From NCBI GenBank assembly GCA_944392135.1, contig CALXVQ010000003.1, positions 72,075-122,036 on the forward strand: DNA of 49,962 nt, in the 5' to 3' direction. The first letter of the stretch is position 1; each line of letters begins with the position of its first letter. This stretch comes from an uncultured Rickettsiales bacterium (GTDB lineage Bacteria > Pseudomonadota > Alphaproteobacteria > Rickettsiales > UBA1997). Below, piece after piece: positions 18,490 through 26,914 of the stretch. A program made the translations under genes and the position numbers. Below the pieces are notes generated by a model that saw nothing but the letters and a program-made list of their open reading frames with translations, had not been told where the DNA came from and searched no databases.

Positions 18490-18519
18490 TTGACTTATAT
18501 GTTTTTTATAAATTATACT
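18490..18519 (+). promoter_or_regulatory. Promoter of the secretin locus
   Basis: TTGACT (18490-18495), an 18-bp spacer and TATACT (18514-18519) predict a start near 18526, 23 bases before the GTG start. Confidence 0.7.
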
Positions 18520-18548
18520 AGCATTAGATTGTAAAAAAAGATGTAGAA

Positions 18549-20099
18549 GTGAAAAAAATATTTTTTTTATTTGTTATATTATTTTCTATGGTTTCTTGCG
18601 AAAAAAGTGTTATAGATCCAGATAGCGAAATACGACGAGACGAAGCTGTTGAAGCAGTATTATTCAATAATAAAAGTGGTGTAAATGTTACATTACCTAG
18701 AAGGATGACACCACCTAATATTTCTAAATTATTAGTTGCTCCTCCACCACCACCTATGGGTAATGGTGAATTAATATCTTTTGCAACTACACAAGAAATT
18801 CCTATTAAAGATGCTCTAATTGAATTAGGTAGATTATCTGGTGTTGATATAGAAGTTGATCCAAATATTACTGGTGGTATTATTTTAAAAGTAACAAATA
18901 AACCTTTAAATGTTGTAATACAAAGAATCGCTGAATTAGGTAATTTAAGATATAGCTATTCAAATAATATTGTTAGATTTGAAAGAGATACTCCTTATAC
19001 CATGACATATAATGTAGATTTTTTAATTGAAAACGAAGTATGGAGTACTATTGAAACTGCATTAAATGGTATTATTATGCTTGGCAATAACAATTTATCT
19101 ACAATGTCTCCTAATATGTCAGAAGGAACTGATGGTACTGATGTGCCTGGTATGATGATTGATGAACCTAAAATTATTATCAATAAACCAGCAAGCACGA
19201 TTACTGTTTATGCTAATCAAAAAACACAAAATGCTGTTGCTAGATATATAGAAACTGTTAAAACCAATTATGCGGCACAAGTTTTGATTGAAGCTAAAAT
19301 TGTAGAAGTTGAATTAAATGATCAATATAAAACTGGTATTGATTGGACTTTTACAAAGACCACAGGTTCTTCAGAAGGTGAATTGCAATTTGGTTATGGT
19401 AATGAAGGTGGCGTTGGTACAGCACCAGGTGAAATTCAAGGTAGTTTGACTACTGCTGTTTTTGGTGGTAATTTGACTGCTGCTATTAATGCATTAGATA
19501 AATTTGGTTTGACAAAAACATTATCTAGTCCTAGGGTTCATGCTATTAATAATCAAAAGTCAGAATTAAAATTTATTAGTAAGTTAATTTATTTTAATGT
19601 TGAAAAAGAAGAAGAAGAGAGATATGAAACTGATATGACAACTACAACATATACTTCTACAAAACAAGAAGAAGAGGTTGGTGTTATATTATCAATTACT
19701 CCTTCTATAAATCTTGAAAAGAATGAAATTACATTAAATGTTGTTCCAGAATTAAAAGTTCAAGTTGGTGAAGTTGAAGATCCTGTTGAACCTAAGAACA
19801 TTGTTCCAGTAATTCAAAGTAGATCTGTTCAAACAACATTAAAAATTAAATCAGGTAATGTATTAGTTATTGGTGGTTTAATGTCAGAAGAACATGAAAA
19901 TACTGATACCGGTATACCTTTCTTATCTGGTATTCCTTTATTAGGTAATTTATTCAAAAGTGCAGAAAGAAATAAAAAACTTACAGAAACTGTAATATTC
20001 ATTAAAGCAACTATTGTAAAACCTAATGGTGAAGTTAATGATTATGATAAGACTATTTATGATTTCTTAGGTAATAAAGATAATTATATGTGGGAGTAG
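18549..20099 (+). CDS. Secretin lipoprotein (type IV pilus MshL/PilQ-like or type II secretion)
   Basis: It forms an outer-membrane ring for pili or protein export. The N-terminus is a lipoprotein signal (IFFLFVILFSMVSC, lipobox VSC). A STN/N-domain region follows (EIPIKDALIELGRLSGVDIEV, PLNVVIQRIAE), then the secretin core: AQVLIEAKIVEVELND, TLSSPRVHAINNQKS, EVGVILSITPSI, and the signature VIGGLMSEEHENTDTGIPFL with SGIPLLGNLFKS. The start is GTG (18549) because an in-frame stop lies just upstream. Length is 516 aa. No GspE/PilB ATPase or inner-membrane platform gene is in the window. The remote pseudopilin at 3994 could be a substrate. The next gene starts 3 bases later. Confidence 0.88.
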   Translation: MKKIFFLFVILFSMVSCEKSVIDPDSEIRRDEAVEAVLFNNKSGVNVTLPRRMTPPNISKLLVAPPPPPMGNGELISFATTQEIPIKDALIELGRLSGVDIEVDPNITGGIILKVTNKPLNVVIQRIAELGNLRYSYSNNIVRFERDTPYTMTYNVDFLIENEVWSTIETALNGIIMLGNNNLSTMSPNMSEGTDGTDVPGMMIDEPKIIINKPASTITVYANQKTQNAVARYIETVKTNYAAQVLIEAKIVEVELNDQYKTGIDWTFTKTTGSSEGELQFGYGNEGGVGTAPGEIQGSLTTAVFGGNLTAAINALDKFGLTKTLSSPRVHAINNQKSELKFISKLIYFNVEKEEEERYETDMTTTTYTSTKQEEEVGVILSITPSINLEKNEITLNVVPELKVQVGEVEDPVEPKNIVPVIQSRSVQTTLKIKSGNVLVIGGLMSEEHENTDTGIPFLSGIPLLGNLFKSAERNKKLTETVIFIKATIVKPNGEVNDYDKTIYDFLGNKDNYMWE

Positions 20100-20102
20100 A
20101 AA

Positions 20103-20873
20103 ATGAAGACATTATTTAAGTTTATTCTTCTTACAGGTTTGAGAGATAAATTATATTTAAGTTTGTTATTGATATTGTTAGGTGCTTTTGGGTTATCTAA
20201 TTTGGTTGGCTTTTCGGCTTTATCGGAACAAACTCAAATGCAAGTAGTTTATTTCTCATTTTTATCAAGAGTTATTATTGTATGTGGTATAACATTATTT
20301 ATATGTTTTTACATAAATAAAGAGTTTGAGAAAAAAGAAATAGATTTTATTTTATCAAAACCTATATCAAGAAATACTTTAATATTATCGTATTGGACAA
20401 GTTTTAATTTAATATCATTAATTTTAATTGTGCCAGTGATTCTTTTAATGTTAATATTTAGTAGTCCAAATTTATTAGGCTTATTATGGTGGGTAATAAG
20501 TGTAATACTTGAACTAATGCTTGTTTCTACATTTGCTATTGTTGTGTCCTTAATTCTTGGTAGTGCAGTTGTATCTGTAATTGCTACATATGCATTTTAC
20601 TTTATTTGCAGAATGATGGGCTTTTTTGTGTATAGTATTTCAATTCCAAAAAGTGTAGATGTAGCTGTAAGTTCATGGACAAGTTTTGCAGAAACTTTAT
20701 TAAAACTTTTATCAAGTGTTTTCCCTAGATTGGATTTATTTGGTAAAAGTGAATGGCTAATTTATGGTATTAATGGTAATTCTGAAATTATATTAGTTTT
20801 AATACAATCATTAATTTATATTTCTTTAATGCTATTTATTGCTTTTTATGATTTTAGAAGAAAACAATTTTAG
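20103..20873 (+). CDS. ABC-2-type membrane protein (permease-like), no ATPase nearby
   Basis: Six hydrophobic segments span nearly the whole 256 residues. The cytoplasmic motif NKEFEKKEIDFILSKPISRNTLILSYW after TM2 is characteristic of ABC-2 permeases of the NosY/CcmB-like group, where it contacts the ATPase. No ATP-binding subunit is encoded near it. It is sandwiched between the secretin gene (3 bases) and the TPR-like gene (22 bases), so it is probably co-expressed and may have a role in the pilus or secretion machine. That link is inference from position. Confidence 0.7.
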   Translation: MKTLFKFILLTGLRDKLYLSLLLILLGAFGLSNLVGFSALSEQTQMQVVYFSFLSRVIIVCGITLFICFYINKEFEKKEIDFILSKPISRNTLILSYWTSFNLISLILIVPVILLMLIFSSPNLLGLLWWVISVILELMLVSTFAIVVSLILGSAVVSVIATYAFYFICRMMGFFVYSISIPKSVDVAVSSWTSFAETLLKLLSSVFPRLDLFGKSEWLIYGINGNSEIILVLIQSLIYISLMLFIAFYDFRRKQF

Positions 20874-20895
20874 TTCTTGTTGTTGGAGTTAGTGT

Positions 20896-21666
20896 ATGAT
20901 AGGTAATTTAAAATTAGATAATATATCAAGAAAAAATTGGCTAAGAATTAATTTATCTTTTGTAGTATTAGTCGTAATATTGCAAATAATTTTCTGGCTA
21001 AAAACAGAGAACATCAAACCTAATTTAGGTATTGTTCCTAATGTACCTACATTATCAACAGTAAAAGCTTTTTCTTTTGGTGATGAAGAATTTTATTTTA
21101 GATACAAAGGACTTAGAATACAAAATACAGGAGATACTTTTGGTAGATTTAGCCCGCTGAAAGACTATGATTATGAAAAATTATCACAATGGTTCTATTT
21201 GTTGGATGGCTTAGATTCTAAATCTAATTATATTCCTTCATTGGCAGCATATTATTACTCACTTACTCAAAATAAACAAGATGTTATATATATTATTAAT
21301 TATTTAAACGATCATGCTGATAAAGATCCAGAAAATAAATGGTGGTGGTATTATCAAGCTACATATTTAGCCAATAATGTATATAATGATAAAGATTTAG
21401 CTATTAAAATGGCTGAAAAATTAAAAAAATATTCTCCTGACTCTGCTCCTATTTGGACAAAACAAATGTTAGCAATTCTTTTATCAGATCAAGGTCAAAA
21501 TTGTGAAGCAATTAGAGTAATTTCTGGTATTTTGGAAGAATATGACAGTCCAGAAAAGGAAAAAACAATAGGGGATAATGAAATTAATTTTATGAAGTTT
21601 TTTATAGAACAAAGGTTGGAAGAACTTAAAAAGGATAAAAATTTTAATCCAGCTGATTGTCTATAA
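20896..21666 (+). CDS. Membrane-anchored TPR-like protein of the secretin operon
   Basis: A single N-terminal transmembrane helix (residues ~20-35, LSFVVLVVILQIIFWL) precedes a soluble helical domain with TPR-like pairs: KLSQWFYLLDGLDSKSNYIPSLAAYYYS, WWWYYQATYLANNVYNDKDLAIKMAEKL and APIWTKQMLAILLSDQGQN. I cannot name a family. The arrangement suggests an inner-membrane protein with a periplasmic scaffold domain. The ATG at 20896 has GGAG about 10 bases upstream. It ends the three-gene secretin-permease-TPR unit. Confidence 0.65.
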   Translation: MIGNLKLDNISRKNWLRINLSFVVLVVILQIIFWLKTENIKPNLGIVPNVPTLSTVKAFSFGDEEFYFRYKGLRIQNTGDTFGRFSPLKDYDYEKLSQWFYLLDGLDSKSNYIPSLAAYYYSLTQNKQDVIYIINYLNDHADKDPENKWWWYYQATYLANNVYNDKDLAIKMAEKLKKYSPDSAPIWTKQMLAILLSDQGQNCEAIRVISGILEEYDSPEKEKTIGDNEINFMKFFIEQRLEELKKDKNFNPADCL

Positions 21667-21713
21667 AAATTTTATTTATTTATGAAAAAGTTATATTTTT
21701 TGTAATTTTTTTC

Positions 21714-21744
21714 TTGATTAAATAAAAAAGTGTTTTAATATAAC
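21714..21744 (+). promoter_or_regulatory. Likely rpmE promoter
   Basis: TTGATT (21714-21719) and TATAAC (21739-21744) lie 19 bp apart, 37 bases before the rpmE start. The spacer is longer than ideal. Confidence 0.45.
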
Positions 21745-21780
21745 GAAATATGAAAATTTAAAAATTATTAGGAAAAAGAG

Positions 21781-22002
21781 ATGGCAAAGAAAGACATTCA
21801 TCCAGATTATCATACAATAGTAGTTGTTACAACTAAGGGTGATAAATTTGAAACAAAATCAGCTTATGGAAAAGAAGGAAGTGTTATCACATTAGATTTA
21901 GATCCATACAACCATCCAGCTTGGAAAGATGGTAAACAATCCTTCGTTAACACAAAAGATGATCAAATTACTAAATTTAATAAAAAATGGAAATTTAATT
22001 AA
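21781..22002 (+). CDS. rpmE: Large-subunit ribosomal protein bL31 (zinc-free type)
   Basis: The 73-aa protein begins MAKKDIHPDYHTIVVVTTKG, the L31 N-terminus, and contains YGKEGSVITLDLDPYNHPAW, the conserved L31 core. The four cysteines of the zinc-binding form are absent, as in most alphaproteobacteria. A ribosome site (GGAAAAAGAG) precedes the ATG. It is monocistronic, with its own terminator 31 bases after the stop. Confidence 0.93.
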   Translation: MAKKDIHPDYHTIVVVTTKGDKFETKSAYGKEGSVITLDLDPYNHPAWKDGKQSFVNTKDDQITKFNKKWKFN

Positions 22003-22032
22003 TTATTTAGTAATTAATTTAAAAAATTTAAG

Positions 22033-22054
22033 GCCACTAATAAGTGGCTTTTTT
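22033..22054 (+). terminator. Terminator after rpmE
   Basis: GCCACT (22033-22038) pairs with AGTGGC (22043-22048) around AATA and is followed by six T. Confidence 0.85.
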
Positions 22055-22190
22055 GATATATATTTTAATGATTAAACAATATTTATCTTATATTATTATA
22101 AATAAAATAATAATTCATAAATCATTAAAATCTATTTTTCACAAAAAAGAAAATTATATAAACGAATAAGCCTAGAATAATTATATAGTA

Positions 22191-22578
22191 AGATTGCCAT
22201 GAACCTTCGGTTCTCGCAATGACGAGTTTGTGTATACTGTCATTGCGAGCAAAGCGAAGCAATCCATAAACCACCAATATTCTATTCCTTCACAGAAAAA
22301 TAAAAAAATTCATCAATAAAATAATTAATTATATGAATACAATAATAATACAAAAACAAAAAAGAAAAATAATTAATTACTATTTATCAAGTTAAAGAAT
22401 TAATTTCAAATGAAATATTAATTTTCAATTTTCAATTTCTTATAGATTGCCACGACTTCTGCGAAGTCTCGCAATGACGAGCCAAAAAAAACAAGATTGC
22501 CACAGGCCTTTGGCCTTCGCAATGACGAGCCAAGAATAATGAGATTGCCACTTGTTGTAAGCAACTCTCGCAATGACA
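22191..22578 (-). repeat. Repeat array in reverse orientation, upstream of rnpB
   Basis: It holds five A-family hairpins: 22191-22226 (GAACC-ttc-GGTTC), 22239-22267 (short type without a strong inner stem), 22443-22480 (GACTTC-tgc-GAAGTC), 22494-22528 (AGGCC-ttt-GGCCT) and 22542-22578 (GTTG...CAAC). Between 22290 and 22440 lies the reverse complement of the T/C-rich lead-in and the AATTTTCAATTTTC linker seen in arrays 1 and 3, so the whole module set is inverted here. Bases 22055-22190 and 22579-22888 show no gene. Confidence 0.8.
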
Positions 22579-22888
22579 ATGTGTATGTGGTTCTTACAAG
22601 ACGATGTTGGGAGTGTTATTAGTTGGAGTTAAACGACAAAATTCATAGGTGATATATGATTGATTATTAATATTAAATTAATGAAATTATTTTATATTTA
22701 AATAATATTACTATATTACAAATAGTAATAATAAAATTAAAACAATCAAAAATTTATGTATATATATTTTAATAAGGTTTTGAGATAAAAGTTTGAATTA
22801 TTTATATTTGTTCATAAGTATTGATTAATGTTCTATATTTATTATTTATTTTACTAATAAAAAATCAATGTAAATTATATTATGTTTC

Positions 22889-22916
22889 TTGACTTTAATA
22901 GAATATATTGTATCAT
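22889..22916 (+). promoter_or_regulatory. Promoter of rnpB
   Basis: TTGACT (22889-22894), 16 bp, then TATCAT (22911-22916). The predicted start, about 22923-22925, coincides with the 5' strand of the rnpB P1 stem. Confidence 0.75.
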
Positions 22917-22924
22917 TTATTTTA

Positions 22925-23292
22925 TTGGTAGGAAGGATAATCGCTGGTTTTTCTAATATTTTTTAAATATTAAGATGAAAACGAGAGGAAAGTCTGGGCA
23001 TCGTGAGAGAATAGTGATGGTGAAAGACCATCGTCCGTAAGGATAGGGAAAGTGCTTAAAGAAAACAAACCGCCTGAAAAGGTAAGGGTGAGAAGATAAG
23101 GTAAGATCTTATCGTAAAAAATAGAAATATTTTTTACAGTAAACCCCACTAGATGAAATACCAAGTTTTGCCGTCTATATTTTATATAGAGTGTCTCTCA
23201 CACAAGGCAAAGGTGGGTAGATTGAAATTATAAGCGATTATAATTCTAGATTAATGATTATCATAACAGAACCCAGTGTACATTCCTACCAA
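22925..23292 (+). ncRNA. rnpB: RNase P RNA (bacterial, type A-like)
   Basis: This is the catalytic RNA that removes tRNA 5' leaders. The terminal stem TTGGTAGGAA (22925-22934) pairs perfectly with TTCCTACCAA (23283-23292). The conserved 5' core GAGAGGAAAGTCTGGGCATC and 3' core ACAGAACCCAGTG are both present. The usual GTCCGGG/CCCGG pairing is GTCTGGG/CCCAG here, a compensated C-G to T-A change that supports a functional RNA. Length of about 368 nt is normal. nagB converges from the other strand and ends 4 bases later. A 64-codon minus-strand frame inside is not a gene. Confidence 0.93.
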
Positions 23293-23295
23293 CTT

Positions 23296-24090
23296 TTATA
23301 ATATATGATTTTCCATATCTTTAAAATATTTTACTGTTTTTACTTTTAATTCATTTGTTGCATCTTCATCACAAACTATTATAGCATCTTTGTGTAATTG
23401 TAAAGCACTAATTGTTGATGATTGTGTAATTGGACCTTCTACTGCATCATAAATAGCCTTTGCTTTTGCAAGCCCATTAGCTATAATAAGTATTTCTTTT
23501 GCATCCATTATTGTTCCAATACCAACGGTTAAAGCTGTTTTTGGCGTTTTGTTTATGTCGTTATCAAAAAATCTAGAATTATCTTTTATTGTACTAGAAT
23601 TTAGCATTTTTAATCTTGTTCTAGATGTTAAAGATGAATATGGTTCATTGAAAGCAATATGTCCGTCTGTACCAACACCACCAAAAAATAAGTCTATGCC
23701 ACCATAAGATTTAATTTTTTCTTCATATTTTTCGCATTCTTCTTTAATATTTTTTGTCATTCCATTTAAAATATTTACATTTTCTTTTTTAATATCTATA
23801 AATTTAAAAAAGTTGTTCCACATAAAATAATGATAGCTTTGTTCATTATCTTCTGGTAAATTTACATATTCATCCATATTAAATGTAATAACATTTTTAA
23901 ATGAAATTAAACCATCTTTATACATTGAAATTAGATTCTTATATGTACCAAGTGGAGTAGAACCAGTAGGTAAGCCTAATACAAATGGTTTATCTTTATT
24001 AACTTTTTGAAACTCGTTGATTTTATTTATTATATATTTAGCAACCCATTTACTGCATTCTTCGTAATTATCTTTAATTATTAGTCTCAT
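23296..24090 (-). CDS. nagB: Glucosamine-6-phosphate deaminase
   Basis: NagB converts glucosamine-6-phosphate to fructose-6-phosphate and ammonia. The motifs are intact: LGLPTGSTPLGTY (phosphate loop), TFNMDEYVNL with catalytic Asp, FFGGVGTDGHIAFNEP with the ring-opening His and Glu, and SRTRLKML. Length (264 aa) matches the family. No nagA, transporter or regulator is next to it, so it stands alone between rnpB and zupT. It suggests use of amino sugars from wall turnover or host glycans. I see no composition shift that would prove recent transfer. Confidence 0.94.
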   Translation of the reverse strand: MRLIIKDNYEECSKWVAKYIINKINEFQKVNKDKPFVLGLPTGSTPLGTYKNLISMYKDGLISFKNVITFNMDEYVNLPEDNEQSYHYFMWNNFFKFIDIKKENVNILNGMTKNIKEECEKYEEKIKSYGGIDLFFGGVGTDGHIAFNEPYSSLTSRTRLKMLNSSTIKDNSRFFDNDINKTPKTALTVGIGTIMDAKEILIIANGLAKAKAIYDAVEGPITQSSTISALQLHKDAIIVCDEDATNELKVKTVKYFKDMENHIL

Positions 24091-24178
24091 AGGCAGTAGA
24101 GTTATTAATCTATTTTTATCATAATTTATTAATATTTAAAAGACAAGATACTTTTTGTATAATAATAATTTTATTAAA

Positions 24179-24982
24179 TTATAGTAATATTAAACTAATA
24201 CCCATAATTAGCATACCACTAAAAAGTCCAATTATTGCTAAATGGTGTTTACCATATTCTTCTGCTGTTGGTAATAATTCATCAAAGGAAATATATACCA
24301 TGATGCCAGCGACAACTGCAAAAATTATGCCAAATAATGTAGGGGATAAAAATGGTTTTAATAATAAATAACCAATTAAAGCTCCAATAGGTTCTGCTAG
24401 TCCTGATGCAAAAGAATATAAAAAGGCTTTTTTTCTATTGCCTGTTGCATAATAAATAGGTACGGAGACTGCAATGCCTTCCGGTATGTTATGAATAGCT
24501 ATTGCAAAAGCTATTGAATATGCAATAGTTGGTTCACTCATAGCAGACATAAAAGTTGCTAGCCCTTCTGGAAGATTGTGTAAAGCTAAAACTAATGCTG
24601 TAAAAACACCAATATGCATAAGTCTTTGTGGATTTTTACAATCTTTTTGCATTTTTTCTAATTCTTTTTTATCTTTATGTGGTTCGTGTGGATTTTCAAG
24701 ATTAGGAATTAACAAGTCAATAAGTCCAGTAATTATTATTCCACCAAAAAAAGATAATAGAATTACTAAATCTACATTTTTGTAAAATGGTTGCAATATG
24801 GATTTGCTTTCTGTTAATAATTCTGTCAAAGATATATAAATCATAACACCAGCAGAAAAACCTAATGCTATTGATAAGAAATTGGTATTAATTTTTTTAG
24901 TAAAAAAAGAAATTGCAGAACCTATACCAGTTGATAACCCTGCTAGTAATGTTAAACTAAATGCAAATAACAAATTTTCCAT
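24179..24982 (-). CDS. zupT: ZIP-family metal transporter (ZupT-like)
   Basis: ZIP proteins import Zn2+ and other divalent metals across the inner membrane. Eight hydrophobic helices can be read. The two metal-site helices carry HNLPEGLATFMSAM and HNIPEGIAVSVPIYY, and SFASGLAEPIGALIGYLLL follows. A His/Lys/Glu-rich cytoplasmic loop (NPHEPHKDKKELEKMQKDC) sits between TM3 and TM4, as usual. I start at the ATG at 24982 (MENLLFAF) and not at the upstream TTG. Length is 267 aa. With the Mn2+-linked ATPase at 5017 it forms the visible metal-homeostasis set. Confidence 0.92.
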   Translation of the reverse strand: MENLLFAFSLTLLAGLSTGIGSAISFFTKKINTNFLSIALGFSAGVMIYISLTELLTESKSILQPFYKNVDLVILLSFFGGIIITGLIDLLIPNLENPHEPHKDKKELEKMQKDCKNPQRLMHIGVFTALVLALHNLPEGLATFMSAMSEPTIAYSIAFAIAIHNIPEGIAVSVPIYYATGNRKKAFLYSFASGLAEPIGALIGYLLLKPFLSPTLFGIIFAVVAGIMVYISFDELLPTAEEYGKHHLAIIGLFSGMLIMGISLILL

Positions 24983-25065
24983 ATAAAACAATATAATTAT
25001 AATTATATATATAATGACAATATTTTTATTTAAAAATCAAGTTATTTTTAAGGTTGTTTAAATGT

Positions 25066-26316
25066 TTATTTGTTTTTTTCTTTATTGATTATAATTGTAG
25101 GTTTTGTTTTATTGATTATGTTATCTTTTGTTATGATAACTTTTTCAATATCTTCATCAGAAGGAATTTCAAACATAGTTTCTAATAATAAGTCTTCAAC
25201 GATTGATCTTAAACCTCTTGCACCAGTCTTTCTTTTAATAGCTTTTTGTGCAATTTCTTTTAAAGCATCGTCTTCAAACTCTAATTCAACACCTTCAAGA
25301 CTAAATAATTTTTTGTATTGTTTTACTATTGCATTTTTAGGTTCTGTTAAAATTCTAATCAAATCTTCTTCACCTAATTCATCAATAGTACAAACAATAG
25401 GTAAACGACCAACTAATTCAGGAATTAAACCAAATTTAATCAAATCATCAGTCTCAACATCTTTAATTAATTCTTTAAGTTTATCATCGTTCTTTGTTTT
25501 TACTTTTGCACCAAAACCAATTGTGGTATCTTTACTCCTTTGAGCGATTATTTTTTCAATACCTACAAAAGCACCACCACAAATAAATAAAATATTACTT
25601 GTATCTACTTTAATAAATTCTTGGTTAGGATGTTTTCGGCCACCTTGTGGTGGAACATTGGCAATGGTACCTTCAATTAATTTTAATAAAGCTTGTTGTA
25701 CACCTTCACCAGAAACATCTCTGGTAATTGAAACATTTTCGCTTTTCCTACCAATTTTATCAATTTCATCAATATAAATAATACCTCTTTCTGCTCTTGC
25801 AACATTCATATCAGCATTTTGTAAGAGTTTTAAAATAATATTTTCAACATCTTCGCCAACATAACCTGCTTCTGTAAGTGTAGTAGCATCAGCTATTGCA
25901 AAAGGCACATCAAGTATTTTTGCTAATGTTTGAGCTAAAAGAGTTTTGCCAGAACCAGTAGGACCAATGATTAATACATTTGATTTATTAATCTCAACAT
26001 CATTATCATCTTTGTTAAGATTATTAATTCTTTTATAATGATTATATACAGCAACGGACAAGACTCGTTTTGCTTTATCTTGTCCTATTACATAATCATT
26101 TAAAAAAGCTAGAATTTCTCTAGGTTTTAAATTGTCTTTATTGAAAGATAAATTAGCTTTATTTCCTTCTATATCACCTTTGATTACATCATAACATAGA
26201 CTAATACATTCATCACAGATGCAAACACCAGGGCCAGAAATAAGCTTATTTGCTTCATTTTGTGTTCTACCACAGAAAGAGCAACATAATGTGTTTTTTG
26301 TATCTTCCTTTGACAT
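25066..26316 (-). CDS. clpX: ClpX, ATP-dependent unfoldase subunit of ClpXP
   Basis: The zinc-binding domain has C12-C15 and C34-C37 (CSFCGRTQN ... CICDEC). The AAA+ module has [15 protein letters not shown] (near residue 120), [13 protein letters not shown] (Walker B), and the RKHPNQEF / LVGRLPIV region with the arginine finger. The substrate pore loop sits in [15 protein letters not shown]. Length (416 aa) is standard. It follows rpmJ by 6 bases in one transcript. clpP, which often precedes clpX, is not here. Confidence 0.97.
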   Translation of the reverse strand: MSKEDTKNTLCCSFCGRTQNEANKLISGPGVCICDECISLCYDVIKGDIEGNKANLSFNKDNLKPREILAFLNDYVIGQDKAKRVLSVAVYNHYKRINNLNKDDNDVEINKSNVLIIGPTGSGKTLLAQTLAKILDVPFAIADATTLTEAGYVGEDVENIILKLLQNADMNVARAERGIIYIDEIDKIGRKSENVSITRDVSGEGVQQALLKLIEGTIANVPPQGGRKHPNQEFIKVDTSNILFICGGAFVGIEKIIAQRSKDTTIGFGAKVKTKNDDKLKELIKDVETDDLIKFGLIPELVGRLPIVCTIDELGEEDLIRILTEPKNAIVKQYKKLFSLEGVELEFEDDALKEIAQKAIKRKTGARGLRSIVEDLLLETMFEIPSDEDIEKVIITKDNIINKTKPTIIINKEKNK

Positions 26317-26322
26317 ATTTTA

Positions 26323-26475
26323 TTAACCTTGTGATGCTTTATATCTAGGATTTACTTTGTTTATAATAACTAAAACACTTTTCTTTCCACCGCCTCTCTT
26401 GCTTTTTTTTCTTCTAACAACTTTGCAGTTTTTATCTCTATTTTTTAAATTTTTAATAGAACCAACTATTTTCAT
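26323..26475 (-). CDS. rpmJ: Large-subunit ribosomal protein bL36, zinc-free type with an internal insertion
   Basis: The 50-aa product starts [20 protein letters not shown] and ends [17 protein letters not shown], the alphaproteobacterial L36 pattern; the consensus ends INKKNPRFKARQG. Zinc ligands are missing. It is 9-13 residues longer than usual because [11 protein letters not shown] replaces the short loop after VVRR. It lies 6 bases upstream of clpX on the same strand, with a good promoter at 26513-26541. It is easily missed because of its size. Confidence 0.9.
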   Translation of the reverse strand: MKIVGSIKNLKNRDKNCKVVRRKKSKRGGGKKSVLVIINKVNPRYKASQG

Positions 26476-26512
26476 TTCTTATATCCATTGTTTATAATAT
26501 ATATGTTGATAT

Positions 26513-26541
26513 ATAATATTTATATGTATTTAAAAAATCAA
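26513..26541 (-). promoter_or_regulatory. Promoter of rpmJ-clpX
   Basis: On the minus strand TTGATT (26541-26536), 17 bp, then TATTAT (26518-26513), 38 bases before the rpmJ ATG. Confidence 0.65.
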
Positions 26542-26586
26542 GTAAAATTTACTTATAAAATAAAATATTGTTTTTTAAAAATACAG

Positions 26587-26614
26587 TTGACTTTTTTAAA
26601 AATAAAAATATAGT
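26587..26614 (+). promoter_or_regulatory. Promoter of rpmF-plsX-fabH-ybeY
   Basis: TTGACT (26587-26592), 16 bp, then TATAGT (26609-26614), 55 bases before rpmF. Confidence 0.7.
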
Positions 26615-26668
26615 ATTCAACATATATTAAATTGATAATGATTTTAAATAAATAATTAGGGGATTAAA

Positions 26669-26893
26669 ATGGCAGTTCCAAAGAAAAAAACTAGTAAGAG
26701 TAAAGTAGGAAAAAGAATGGGTGGTAATGGTTCTTACAAAGTAGTTTTACCAAATGTTATGATAGACAAAGATACTGGCGAATACAAATTATCACATCAT
26801 ATTTCATTAGATGGATATTATAATGGTAAAAAAGTCCTAAAAGAAAAACCAGTAAAAAATAAAGAAGAAGATACAGAAGAAAGTAATTCTTAA
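26669..26893 (+). CDS. rpmF: Large-subunit ribosomal protein bL32 (zinc-free)
   Basis: The start [17 protein letters not shown] is the L32 signature, and [17 protein letters not shown] is the conserved C-terminal part. There are no cysteines, so it is the zinc-independent form. A Lys/Glu-rich extension ([12 protein letters not shown]) ends the 74-aa protein. The ATG at 26669 has AGGGGA upstream. It heads the rpmF-plsX-fabH cluster that is widespread in bacteria and couples ribosome and lipid synthesis genes. Confidence 0.95.
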   Translation: MAVPKKKTSKSKVGKRMGGNGSYKVVLPNVMIDKDTGEYKLSHHISLDGYYNGKKVLKEKPVKNKEEDTEESNS

Positions 26894-26914
26894 TCTTAAT
26901 AAAAAGGAGTAATC

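Noticed and set aside
22970..23164. 64-aa minus-strand frame
   Set aside because: It lies inside the RNase P RNA gene.
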